From JADLCX01 sp964630785 (lineage in GTDB: Bacteria > Planctomycetota > Phycisphaerae > Phycisphaerales > UBA1924), in the NCBI GenBank assembly GCA_964630785.1, contig CAZVZG010000017.1, positions 1-64,000 of the forward strand: a stretch of 64,000 bases of DNA, read 5' to 3'. Shown here one piece after another: positions 1 through 8,947 of the stretch (the stretch's first letter is position 1; the number at the start of each line of letters is the position of its first letter). Made by a program: the position numbers and the translations under genes. Under the pieces are notes generated by a model. It was not told the origin of the DNA, made no database searches, and was given only the letters and a program-made list of their open reading frames with translations.

Positions 1-2
1 CC

Positions 3-2975
3 AAGCGCCGCGTGGCGGTGAAGATGATCGAGCCCGGCTCGCGGCGCGGGCGACAGCGGATCGAGCGCGAGGCGGAGGTCTCGGCCAGCCTGCGCCACCC
101 CAACATCGTGACGGTGTTCGACGGTGCGCCGCTGGCCGACGGGCGGTACGCGATCGCGATGGAGTTCCTCGACGGGGTAACACTCGACGAGTGGGCGAGG
201 CGGATCGACGCTTCGGCCACGGGCGATCGGGCCTCGCTGCGCGAGGCCGCGAGGATCAAGCTCCGCGCGTTCGCATCGGTGTGCGACGCGGTGGCGTTCG
301 CGCACCAGCGCGGCGTGATCCACCGCGACCTCAAGCCGGGAAACATCGTTGTGAACGACCTGGGTGTGCCGCGGGTGCTGGACTTCGGCATCGCACGCCG
401 GCTCTCGCGAGAGGAGGGCATCACGCGCGCCGGCGAGTTTGCGGGGACGCTGGCGTACGCCTCGCCGGAGCAGGTCTCGGGCGACCCCGAGGCGGCGGAT
501 ATCCGGTCCGACGTTTACTCGCTGGGGGTGATCCTCTACGAGGTGATGACGGGGCGCCGGCCGTACGACACCGAACGCTCACTCACAGGCGCGATCCAGA
601 ACATCACACGCACCGTCCCCCCGCCCGTCGCGACGATCGAGCCCGGAGCGCAGCCGGCGGGAGATGAACTGCGGACGATCCTCGCCAAGGTTCTGGAAAA
701 GGACGTGGCGCTGCGGTACCAGACCGCGGGCGACCTGGGCCGTGACATCGAGAATCTGCTCGCGGGACGCACGGTCGAGGCCAAGCGGGCGAGCGCTCTC
801 TACATGCTTCGCAAGACCGCGGCCCGGCACCGCGTGGCCGCGACGGTCGCGGCCGGGTTCCTGGTCCTGCTGACTGCGTTCGCGGGCGCGATGGCTTGGT
901 CGGCCCGGAGGCTCGACCATCAGCGGCATCTGCTCGCTGGAGCGCTCTCCTCCAGCACCATCGAGCGGGCCCGCCTGCTGGCGCTCAACGGCGCGACCAC
1001 CCGCGCCGAGGATCTGATCTGGCCCGAACTTGTCCGCGCCGGAGGAGACCCCGCCGACCCGGAGCTCGGTTTCCGTTCCTCCGCCCCGGTCACCCAGGCC
1101 GCATGGGCGCTCTACGAACTCTACAGCCGTTCGCCCTGCTTGCGACAGGCCGATATCGCGCCCGGGGCCCAGTGCATCCGCTTCACCGATGGCGGCGACG
1201 CAGTCCGCGTCATGCGGCCCAACGCCGAAGAGCAGATCTGCCCCATCGACGAGGCGGCCGCGGCCTCGCGTGATGCGCCCCTCATCCGCCTTCCGCCGGG
1301 GCGCAGCCTGATGGTCCCACCATGCCGCTACGCCGTATCCGCCGGCGACGGGCTGAAGCTCGTCGATCTCGGGTCGGGCGAATGGTTGAAGCTCGATGAT
1401 CCGCGCTTGTCGGACGACTGCATCACCGCGGTCAGCCTCTCCAGCCGATACCTCGCCTCGCTCGGCAACGACGGCGTCCTGCGCCTCTGGGAGACGCGCC
1501 CGCTCCGGCTCACCGCGGAACTGGGCCACGACCTCATCCGCGAGAGCATCGGTCAGTTCAGCGCCGACGAACGATACTTCGCCGCGGGCCTCAAAGACTC
1601 CATCGGTGTGTGGGACGCCTCCACCGGCGCCCGTGTGAGCACGATCGAGGTTCCACGCGAGCTCAAGGACCGATCGCTCTGGGCCAACGCGTCCTTTGTC
1701 CGCCTCAGCACGGATTCCCGCTACCTCGCGGCGGGCTATTCGACCTCGATCCTGCTCTACCGGTTCGACGAACCCGCGGCCGCGCCGCGGACACTCTCCG
1801 GACACCGCGGCTTCATCAACTGGCTCGAGTTCAGCGCCGACTCGGCCGTGCTGCTCTCCTCGGGCAACGAGCGCAACGTGCGCACCTGGGACGTCGCCTC
1901 GGGCCGGCTCCGGAGCTCGTTCGAGGTCGACAACGCCCGCACGGCGCTGCCCGCGATCAACCGCGACGGGTCGCTCATCGCGTCCTGCGACAGCGCCGCC
2001 AAGCTGCGGATCTCCGAGACTCGCACCAACTCCTGGCTCACCAGCCTCCACGACGCTCACCACTCGATCTTCTGCGTCCGGTTCAGCCCCGACGGCGGAA
2101 CGATCCTCGCGGCCGCGGCCGACGGGTCCGTCCACGCCTGGTCCCGCGCCGACCCGACCAGACGCCTCTGGACGCGACCCGCAAACGGCTCCACCTGCCG
2201 CTGCGCGTCCTTCGCGCCCGATGGACAAGCGGTGGCGGTAGCGAGCGGAACCGGCGTGATCGACTTCCTCAACCCGCGCGACGGCTCGACCGCCTCGCCC
2301 TCCCTTCGCGGCCCCGACATCTGCACCTGGGTGGGCTACTCACCCGATGGGCGCACGTTCGCCGCTGCGGGCCACGACTCGCTCGTTCACTTCTACGACC
2401 CCGTGTCCCGCGTCGAGACGGGCCGGCTCGCGGGCCACAAGTCCCGAGTGGTCGAAGCCGCGTTCTCGCCCGACTCGGCGTCTCTCGTCACCGCCGGGGG
2501 CGACGGGGTCGCGATCGTCTGGAACGTCGCCGACCTCTCGGAGCGCGTGCGGCTGGTCGGCCATAACGCGGCGGTCCGGGCGGTGTGCTTTTCACCGGAC
2601 GGCCGGCACGTCGCCACCGGCAGCGACGACTGGACGATCCGGGTGTGGAATGCGCAGACCGGGGCGTGCGAAGCGACCCTCACCGACGTCAAGCAGCACG
2701 TATTCGGCCTGGTGTACCACCCTTCCGGGAACATCCTGTTCTCATGTTGCCGCGATCAGGCGGTGCAGGTGTGGGACGTGCGCACCGGGCGAGAGCTCGC
2801 CGTGCTCGACGGACACGACTCCATGGTTCTCTCGGTCGCGATCTCGCCGGACGGGCGCACGCTGGCGACCGGGAGCGTGGACCACACCGTGGGCGTGTGG
2901 GACCTGCACCACTACCAGCGGCATATCCGCGGGAACGCGCCGGCGTGGCGGCGCGTGGGGTCCGGCGGTCGGTGA
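3..2975 (+). CDS. Ser/Thr protein kinase with C-terminal WD40 repeats (5' end outside window)
   Basis: This is a PknB-type kinase that phosphorylates protein Ser/Thr residues, fused to an extracytoplasmic WD40 propeller. The reading frame is open to the window edge, so the start and the Gly-rich loop are missing. The subdomain II V-A-V-K is encoded at 12-23. The catalytic loop H-R-D-L-K-P-G-N starts at 321, D-F-G at 381, and the S-P-E-Q that replaces A-P-E at 462. One transmembrane helix lies near 830-900. The remaining 600-odd residues hold at least eight WD40 units, each with a G-H start, an F-S-P-D-G turn and a V-W-D/N end. This architecture is common in planctomycetes. Substrate and ligand are unknown. 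No terminator was seen after the stop. Confidence 0.93.
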   Translation, partial: KRRVAVKMIEPGSRRGRQRIEREAEVSASLRHPNIVTVFDGAPLADGRYAIAMEFLDGVTLDEWARRIDASATGDRASLREAARIKLRAFASVCDAVAFAHQRGVIHRDLKPGNIVVNDLGVPRVLDFGIARRLSREEGITRAGEFAGTLAYASPEQVSGDPEAADIRSDVYSLGVILYEVMTGRRPYDTERSLTGAIQNITRTVPPPVATIEPGAQPAGDELRTILAKVLEKDVALRYQTAGDLGRDIENLLAGRTVEAKRASALYMLRKTAARHRVAATVAAGFLVLLTAFAGAMAWSARRLDHQRHLLAGALSSSTIERARLLALNGATTRAEDLIWPELVRAGGDPADPELGFRSSAPVTQAAWALYELYSRSPCLRQADIAPGAQCIRFTDGGDAVRVMRPNAEEQICPIDEAAAASRDAPLIRLPPGRSLMVPPCRYAVSAGDGLKLVDLGSGEWLKLDDPRLSDDCITAVSLSSRYLASLGNDGVLRLWETRPLRLTAELGHDLIRESIGQFSADERYFAAGLKDSIGVWDASTGARVSTIEVPRELKDRSLWANASFVRLSTDSRYLAAGYSTSILLYRFDEPAAAPRTLSGHRGFINWLEFSADSAVLLSSGNERNVRTWDVASGRLRSSFEVDNARTALPAINRDGSLIASCDSAAKLRISETRTNSWLTSLHDAHHSIFCVRFSPDGGTILAAAADGSVHAWSRADPTRRLWTRPANGSTCRCASFAPDGQAVAVASGTGVIDFLNPRDGSTASPSLRGPDICTWVGYSPDGRTFAAAGHDSLVHFYDPVSRVETGRLAGHKSRVVEAAFSPDSASLVTAGGDGVAIVWNVADLSERVRLVGHNAAVRAVCFSPDGRHVATGSDDWTIRVWNAQTGACEATLTDVKQHVFGLVYHPSGNILFSCCRDQAVQVWDVRTGRELAVLDGHDSMVLSVAISPDGRTLATGSVDHTVGVWDLHHYQRHIRGNAPAWRRVGSGGR

Positions 2976-3425
2976 GCGGGTGGTGGGGTGCGGCAGCGGG
3001 TCGCTGTACGCCGCCGAATACCTGAGTCGTGCCTCCACAAATACCCGTTTCATCGAAGGAATCTCGACCGAAACCCTGCCTCCGGCTGGTTGTTTCGCGG
3101 TTTCAGGTCACGCTTGAGGTCGGCCGCGAGCAGTCCCATTCGGGCGTTGGCGCGGCTGTGAACGCGCGGGCACGCACGGTCATTGTGCGCGCGCCCGTGG
3201 TGCATTCCCCCGCCGTCGTGGCCAGATCGGAACCCGCGGGATCGAGGTTCTCTGTTGACGTAAACCGCAACGATCTGGTAGATTCGGCGTTCCGCGGCCA
3301 ACCTGTCGCGCGGCCGCGATACACCGGTTCCCGAGAGCGCACTCCGGCCCCCGGGGACCGTTGCATCGCGTTGTGGGTCTTTGCTGTCGTGTGCCACCTT
3401 TTTCACTCCAAGAAGGAGTCCCCTC
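2976..3425. other. 450 nt intergenic region
   Basis: I see no convincing gene here. The only recognisable element is a sigma70-like promoter at 3255-3284 that faces the downstream tagged protein. Confidence 0.5.
3255..3284 (+). promoter_or_regulatory. sigma70-like promoter
   Basis: TTGACG (3255-3260), an 18 nt spacer and TAGATT (3279-3284) lie about 140 nt before the start at 3426. The match is by eye. Confidence 0.5.
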
Positions 3426-5684
3426 ATGCGTTTAGTCGGATTTTCCGCGGGCATGGTCCCTGTCGCGTTGCTGCTGGGCGCGGCGCCGGTCTTCGCGCAA
3501 GATGTCACCAATCCGGGAGACCCCGTCACGGCTTCGTCGGCGAACTTTCCGGGCGGCGAGGCCCCAGCGAACGTGATTGACAACACCGCCGACACGAAGT
3601 ACCTCAACTTCGACGCGGGCGCCGCGCTCCCGACGGGATTCACCGTCACCCCGAGCGGCACGGGTGTCGTCCGGGGAATCGTTTTCATCACCGCCAACGA
3701 CGCGCCGGAGCGCGATCCGGCGAGCTGGGTGCTCGAGGGCACCGACGACGGTGTCGCCTTCACGCCCATCGCCTCCGGAAGTATCACGCTCCCGACGGCG
3801 CGATTCGCGATCGGCCAGGTGACGTTCGCCAACAGCGCTACGTTCACAAGTTACCGCGTCACCTTCCCCTCGGTCCGAGCGGGCAGCGCCAACAGCATGC
3901 AGATCGCCGAGGTGCAGCTCGTCACTCAGGGCGACGTGCTCACCCCCGGCGACGCCGTGGTCACGACGCTGACCCCCGGCGCGAGCTTCGGTTCGGTGCT
4001 GGAGGGCGGCGACAAGGCGATCGACAACACGCTCAACGGCAAAATGAATGTCGTGGGCGGCAACCTCGGGCCCACACTGCTGGACGTCACGCCCGGCGCC
4101 GGCCCGACGGTCGTCACCGGGGTGGACGTCATCGGCGCGGCGGACGACGTCGCCTTCCCCAACCGCACGCCGTCCTACATCACCATCTCCGGCAGCAACG
4201 ACGGCGTGACTTATGCGCAGATCTTCACCAGCACCCTCACCGTCGTCACTTCCAACTTCCAGGACCAGCAGTTCTCTTTCGCCAACACGACCGCCTACAC
4301 CCACTACCGCATCGAGCTGGGAGCGTCGATCGACGGCTCCATGCAGATCGGCGAGGTCCAACTCCTGGGCGAGGCCGGCACGCTGCCGCCCGCCAACGAC
4401 GAGTGCGCCAACGCGATCGCCATCACGCCCGGCGTGACGGCGGGGTCCAACATCAACGCCACGGGCACCGACATCACCGCGTGCGGCAGCGGCGACACGG
4501 CCGACGTCTGGTACTCCTACACCGCCACGGCCAACGGCGTGCTGGAGGTCAGCACCTGCGGCGGCGCGGGCACGCTCGACACCACCCTGGCCGTGTACGA
4601 CGCCTGCAACGGGATGGACTTTGGCTGCAGCGACAACGCGTGCGGCGTCAAGTCACGGGTGCGCTGGAACGGGTCGGCCGGCAGTTCCTACATCATCCGC
4701 GTCGCGGGCGTCGCCGGCGCGCAGGGCTCGTTCGGCCTCACGCTCGACACCTCGCCCGTGATCCACACCGACGTCACCCTCCCGCTCACGTACAACTTCA
4801 ATGGCATGGTCCATCCCGGCGAGTCCGGCGACCCTGACAACCTCAACGGCTACCGGAGCATCTCCGATCGCGGCATCAACATCACCGGCGCCGCGGGCTC
4901 GCTCGAGGTCGGGCTTGAGGGGCTCACCGGCATCCCCTACGACGTCGTCGACACCGCCTTCACCCTCGACATCGTCCACCTCGGCAACCGCAACACGACC
5001 GATGCCGGCAACCACGCGTTCGATGCGGTCCCGGACGGAGACGACATCGGCGTGCAGCCGAGCTGGCTCGCCGACCCCGACCAGTCCGGCCCGCAGATCA
5101 CCGACCTGACCTCGATGAACCTGGTGATGTCGTCCAACTCCCGCATCGGCGTGCTCTACGACGCCAGCAACGGCGGGACGAACTTCAGCGTCACGCTCCA
5201 GTTCCCGAGCGGCTCGCCGGTGGTGTCCCTGTCGGCCCCAGACTGGTTCGGCAGCCAGAACCCCGCCGCGCCCGGCACGGGCGTGGAACAGCAGTCGCAG
5301 CTCGGCACCTACCCCGGCACGGCCGATGAGGACCAAGGGGCGCCCGACGTCGACCTCAACATCGTCGAGGCCGTCATCAGCATCCCGAAGCTCCTCGCCG
5401 ACGGGTTCGGCGACTTCTCGGGTGAGCAGCTCCAGGCCATCACGTTCTCCGACCGCACAAACGGCAATGCGGCTGTCGCCGTCTATGCCGCGACGGTGCG
5501 CGACCCCGCCCCGACCTGCCTGGCCGACTTCAACGGCAACGGCTCGGTGACCGTGCAGGACATCTTCGACTTCCTGGCGGCGTACTTCGCGTCCAACCCC
5601 ACGGCCGACGTGAACAACTCCGGCGGCGTCACCGTCCAGGACATCTTCGACTTCCTGGCCGCGTACTTTGCCGGTTGCCCGTAG
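3426..5684 (+). CDS. secreted discoidin-like/PPC protein with dockerin-like C-terminal tag
   Basis: This is an exported protein of 752 residues. The ATG at 3426 is chosen because AAGGAG lies at 3413-3418 and the encoded N-terminus is a clean signal peptide ending A-P-V-F-A-Q; an in-frame upstream start lacks both. Order of modules: two F5/8-type-C-like (discoidin) beta-sandwich repeats at about residues 30-160 and 170-310, a PPC-like domain at about 315-445 with paired cysteines, a module at about 452-690 shared with the next gene, then a tandem dockerin-like tag (698-752) that begins with Cys and ends G-C-P. The two tag repeats each carry D-x-N-x-x-G and V-Q-D-I-F-D-F-L-A-A-Y-F. Carbohydrate or cell-surface binding is inferred from the folds. 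The partner of the tag is unknown. Confidence 0.9.
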   Translation: MRLVGFSAGMVPVALLLGAAPVFAQDVTNPGDPVTASSANFPGGEAPANVIDNTADTKYLNFDAGAALPTGFTVTPSGTGVVRGIVFITANDAPERDPASWVLEGTDDGVAFTPIASGSITLPTARFAIGQVTFANSATFTSYRVTFPSVRAGSANSMQIAEVQLVTQGDVLTPGDAVVTTLTPGASFGSVLEGGDKAIDNTLNGKMNVVGGNLGPTLLDVTPGAGPTVVTGVDVIGAADDVAFPNRTPSYITISGSNDGVTYAQIFTSTLTVVTSNFQDQQFSFANTTAYTHYRIELGASIDGSMQIGEVQLLGEAGTLPPANDECANAIAITPGVTAGSNINATGTDITACGSGDTADVWYSYTATANGVLEVSTCGGAGTLDTTLAVYDACNGMDFGCSDNACGVKSRVRWNGSAGSSYIIRVAGVAGAQGSFGLTLDTSPVIHTDVTLPLTYNFNGMVHPGESGDPDNLNGYRSISDRGINITGAAGSLEVGLEGLTGIPYDVVDTAFTLDIVHLGNRNTTDAGNHAFDAVPDGDDIGVQPSWLADPDQSGPQITDLTSMNLVMSSNSRIGVLYDASNGGTNFSVTLQFPSGSPVVSLSAPDWFGSQNPAAPGTGVEQQSQLGTYPGTADEDQGAPDVDLNIVEAVISIPKLLADGFGDFSGEQLQAITFSDRTNGNAAVAVYAATVRDPAPTCLADFNGNGSVTVQDIFDFLAAYFASNPTADVNNSGGVTVQDIFDFLAAYFAGCP

Positions 5685-5716
5685 CTCCTGCTCCCGCAGA
5701 GCGTTCGTCATGATCT

Positions 5717-5746
5717 CGCGGCCGGCGACTAGCGTCGCCGGCCGCG
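5717..5746 (+). terminator. GC-rich hairpin after tagged protein gene
   Basis: A perfect 13 bp stem (5717-5729 with 5734-5746) and a TAGC loop lie 33 nt past the stop. It has no T-run, so it may stabilise the mRNA end rather than terminate. Confidence 0.45.
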
Positions 5747-5863
5747 CTTGGTTCCGCGACTCGACCCGACGTTCCGGCGTTTGCCCGGGCGAAAGCGATC
5801 GTTCATCGGCCGTGAACATGGCGTTCATGGCTCGGTCACGGCATGTTTGTCAGGAGCACGCGA

Positions 5864-8707
5864 ATGAACCCGAAGAACACTCTGCGTCCGCAAGCACTCC
5901 GACTCGCACTGGTGGTTGCCGCCCTCGCCGGCGGCACGGCCGCATGGGGCCAGGCCCTGCCGCTCACGTACAACTTCAACGGCATCGCCCACGCCGGTGA
6001 ACAGGGCTTCCCCGACGACCCCAACGGCTACCGCTCCATCTCCGACCGCGGCCTGCTGGTCACCGGCATGGCGGGTCAGTTCGGCACCGACCCGATCGTC
6101 GGCAACACGGGCATGATCTACACGATCAACACCACGGCGTTCACCCTTGACCTGGTGCACCTTGGGGATCGATCGCTGCACTGGGCCTACGACCTCACCG
6201 CCGACGGCGACAACATCGGCGTGCAACCGACGTGGCAGGTCAACGCCGACCAGACCGGTCCGCAGGTCTCCGACGTCTCCTCGCTCGGGATCGTGCTGGA
6301 GCCCAACGCCGAGATCGGCGTGCTGCACCAGATCAGCAGCGGCGGCGGGTCTTTCGACGTGACGCTGACCTTCACCGACGCCACGAGCGTTACGGTGCGG
6401 GCCGCCGGCCCGGACTGGTTCGGCGGGACCAACGCCGTGCCGGCCCGCAACGCCGGTGTATCGTCGCAGGCCCGCATCGGCGGCGCCAACGCCACCTGGC
6501 CGGCCGTGCAGAACGTCGACGCCGCTGACACGGCCCCGACGACGGCCTACCTCAGCGTGATCGAGACGGTCATTTCGGTGCCGCAGATGGTGCTCGACGG
6601 AAAAGGGTGCTTCGCCGGCAAGACGCTCGCGTCGATCGCTTTCGGCAACGCCGACCTCCCGGCGCCCAACGCCAACCGTGGCTACGGGATCGTCGCGGCG
6701 TCGCATCAGGGTTCGGCGGTCGCGAACCCGACGGCCTTCGGCGCGGCCGCGCCGAGCTCTGTGGTGCAGGGCACGACCACCAAACTCAAGGTGGCCGCCG
6801 TGCCCGCGAGCGGCGCGATGAACGCGATCACGGGTGTCATGGTGGACGCATCCTCCATCGGGCTCTCGGGGATGCTGGCGCTCAACGACAGCGGCACGGG
6901 CGGCGACGAGACCGCCGGAGACTGCCTCTGGTCGGCCGACGTGATCGTCCCCCTGGCCGCGACCGCGGGCGCGGCCTCGCTGCCCGCGACCGTTACCGAT
7001 GTGCAGAACCGCACGGGCGTCGGCGCTGTCAACCTCACGATCGTCGCCCTGCCGACGGTGAGCGTGGACTTGGGGACAATCTCGTCGGGGCTGACGGTCA
7101 ACAACTCGCTCAGCCTCGCCGCGTCGCAGGTCCATTGGCTCAAGCTGACGCTCTCCTCGCCGGTGGATCGCTCGATGGGTCAGTACCTGGACATCGACAC
7201 CGAGGGCAGCGCCCTGGCCCCATCGAACAACACCGAGATCGGCCTGTACAACGCCAACGGCGTGCTCGTCGCCACGGACGACAACGATGGTTCGTCGCTG
7301 CTGAGCCAACTCTCGTTCGGCTTGGACGTGCCCGCGCGGCCGGCGGTCAGCACCAGCGTGGCCTACAACGGGCGTGACGGGGCTGTCTTGCCCGCGGGCG
7401 ACTACTACCTCGCCGTGGGCGGGAACGACAGCGCCTTCGCCGCCTCTTTCGGCGTGACCTCCACCTCGACCGCCACCGGGCCGGTGACCGTGCGGATCAA
7501 CCTGGGCACATTCACCGGCGGCGGCGTCCCGGCCACGTTCACCGAGCTCGGCGCTTTCGGGAGCACCACCGCCACGCGGACGCAGGCCGTAGCGGGCACC
7601 GTCGCCTGGTTCCACTTCACGCTCGACTCGGACGTCTCCCGCGACCTGCTGCAATACCTCGACATCGACACGGAGGGCTCGACGCTGGCCGACACGAGCA
7701 TCTGCCTCTTCCGCGGCGACACTGGCGCGATCGTGACCACCGACACGAACGACGGCACCGACTTGCTCAGCCAGCTCACCTACGGCTGGACGCTCACCTC
7801 CCGGCCGGCCCCCGGCAACGGCGCCGCGTACAACGGGCGCGACGGGGCCACGCTCTCATCCACAACCGACTACTACATCGCCGTCGCCGAGGCGCCGGTG
7901 GCCTTCGGCGCCAACTTTGTCGCGGCGTTCCCGGGCTCGACCAGCGCGGACGTGACGCTGAACATCCGACGCGGCGTTCAGCCGCCGCGAACGCCGGTTG
8001 TCGTGACCGGACCGGTGGCCAACCCCGCCAACGGGCACAGCTACACGCTCTGGCGCACCAGCCCGACCACCAACAACTGGTACTGGACCGAGGCGGAACA
8101 GGCCTGCGTGCTCGCGGGCGGGCACCTGGTTCAGATCGAGGACGAGGCCGAGAACACCTGGGTGATGACCAACGTGCTCAACTTCGACGGGCTGACCAAC
8201 CGGCGCGCCTGGCTGGGCTACACCGACCGCGACGCCGAGGGGTTCTTCGTCTGGACCAACGGCTCAACCTCTCTCTATTTCAACTGGGCTCCGGGCGAAC
8301 CGAACAACGCGAACAACAACGAGAACTACGCCGAGATGATCGGCACCGGCATGTGGAACGACCTGGCCGCCGCGGGAAGCAACGACTACGCGATCCTCGA
8401 GACCGAGCCCTCGGGCGGCGCGTGCTGCACGGGCGCGACCTGCGCCGTCACGAGCGAGGCCGCCTGCACGGGCGACTTCGCCCACTTCGCCGGCAACGGT
8501 ACGACGTGCAACGTGCCCGGGAACAACACCTCGCCGTGCTGCCGCGCCGACTACAACCAGAGCGGCGCGGTCTCCGTGCAGGACATCTTCGATTTCCTCA
8601 GCGGATACTTCACGCTCAATCCCGCGGCCGACGTCAACGAGAGCGGCGGGGTCTCCGTGCAGGACATCTTCGACTTCCTATCGGCGTACTTCACCGGCTG
8701 CACCTGA
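5864..8707 (+). CDS. secreted PPC/C-type lectin protein with dockerin-like tag
   Basis: This is an exported protein of 947 residues. The ATG at 5864 is chosen over the in-frame ATG at 5843 because AGGAG sits at 5852-5856, 7 nt upstream, and the product begins with a signal peptide (cleavage near A-W-G-Q-A). Residues about 32-290 repeat the module at the end of the preceding protein (both contain N-G-Y-R-S-I-S-D-R-G and D-W-F-G). Two tandem PPC-like repeats (about 405-545 and 550-710) both contain Q-Y-L-D-I-D-T-E-G-S. A C-type lectin fold follows (about 724-850) with E-P-N and W-N-D, the residues that in the family coordinate calcium and favour mannose-type sugars. The tag occupies 892-947. 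Sugar binding is likely; the biological target is unknown. Confidence 0.9.
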   Translation: MNPKNTLRPQALRLALVVAALAGGTAAWGQALPLTYNFNGIAHAGEQGFPDDPNGYRSISDRGLLVTGMAGQFGTDPIVGNTGMIYTINTTAFTLDLVHLGDRSLHWAYDLTADGDNIGVQPTWQVNADQTGPQVSDVSSLGIVLEPNAEIGVLHQISSGGGSFDVTLTFTDATSVTVRAAGPDWFGGTNAVPARNAGVSSQARIGGANATWPAVQNVDAADTAPTTAYLSVIETVISVPQMVLDGKGCFAGKTLASIAFGNADLPAPNANRGYGIVAASHQGSAVANPTAFGAAAPSSVVQGTTTKLKVAAVPASGAMNAITGVMVDASSIGLSGMLALNDSGTGGDETAGDCLWSADVIVPLAATAGAASLPATVTDVQNRTGVGAVNLTIVALPTVSVDLGTISSGLTVNNSLSLAASQVHWLKLTLSSPVDRSMGQYLDIDTEGSALAPSNNTEIGLYNANGVLVATDDNDGSSLLSQLSFGLDVPARPAVSTSVAYNGRDGAVLPAGDYYLAVGGNDSAFAASFGVTSTSTATGPVTVRINLGTFTGGGVPATFTELGAFGSTTATRTQAVAGTVAWFHFTLDSDVSRDLLQYLDIDTEGSTLADTSICLFRGDTGAIVTTDTNDGTDLLSQLTYGWTLTSRPAPGNGAAYNGRDGATLSSTTDYYIAVAEAPVAFGANFVAAFPGSTSADVTLNIRRGVQPPRTPVVVTGPVANPANGHSYTLWRTSPTTNNWYWTEAEQACVLAGGHLVQIEDEAENTWVMTNVLNFDGLTNRRAWLGYTDRDAEGFFVWTNGSTSLYFNWAPGEPNNANNNENYAEMIGTGMWNDLAAAGSNDYAILETEPSGGACCTGATCAVTSEAACTGDFAHFAGNGTTCNVPGNNTSPCCRADYNQSGAVSVQDIFDFLSGYFTLNPAADVNESGGVSVQDIFDFLSAYFTGCT

Positions 8708-8772
8708 ACCCCGATAGCCGGTAAGCCCCCGCCGCCCCCACATCTCGTTCCCCGCCCGTGCTGACTTTCGCG

Positions 8773-8806
8773 GCCCGACCGACCCCAGGGTCGGTCGGGC
8801 TTTTTT
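8773..8806 (+). terminator. intrinsic terminator
   Basis: A 12 bp perfect stem (8773-8784 with 8789-8800), a CCAG loop and T6 (8801-8806), followed by more T-rich sequence. It ends the lectin gene and separates it from the next tagged gene. Confidence 0.9.
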
Positions 8807-8947
8807 CCCTTTTTTTCCTGTCCGGACGCGACATTCCGACTTGTTTGGGTCGATGTCCTGATCCATACTTGCCCTTCGCCACGGGCCGCGAACTCCACCC
8901 TCCGAGTTTGGGAGGGCGCCGAGCCCCGTGCGGCACCGGAGGCCGAC

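Noticed and set aside
579..2228. Minus-strand frame opposite the kinase-WD40 gene
   Set aside because: Shadow frame; kinase motifs are on the plus strand.
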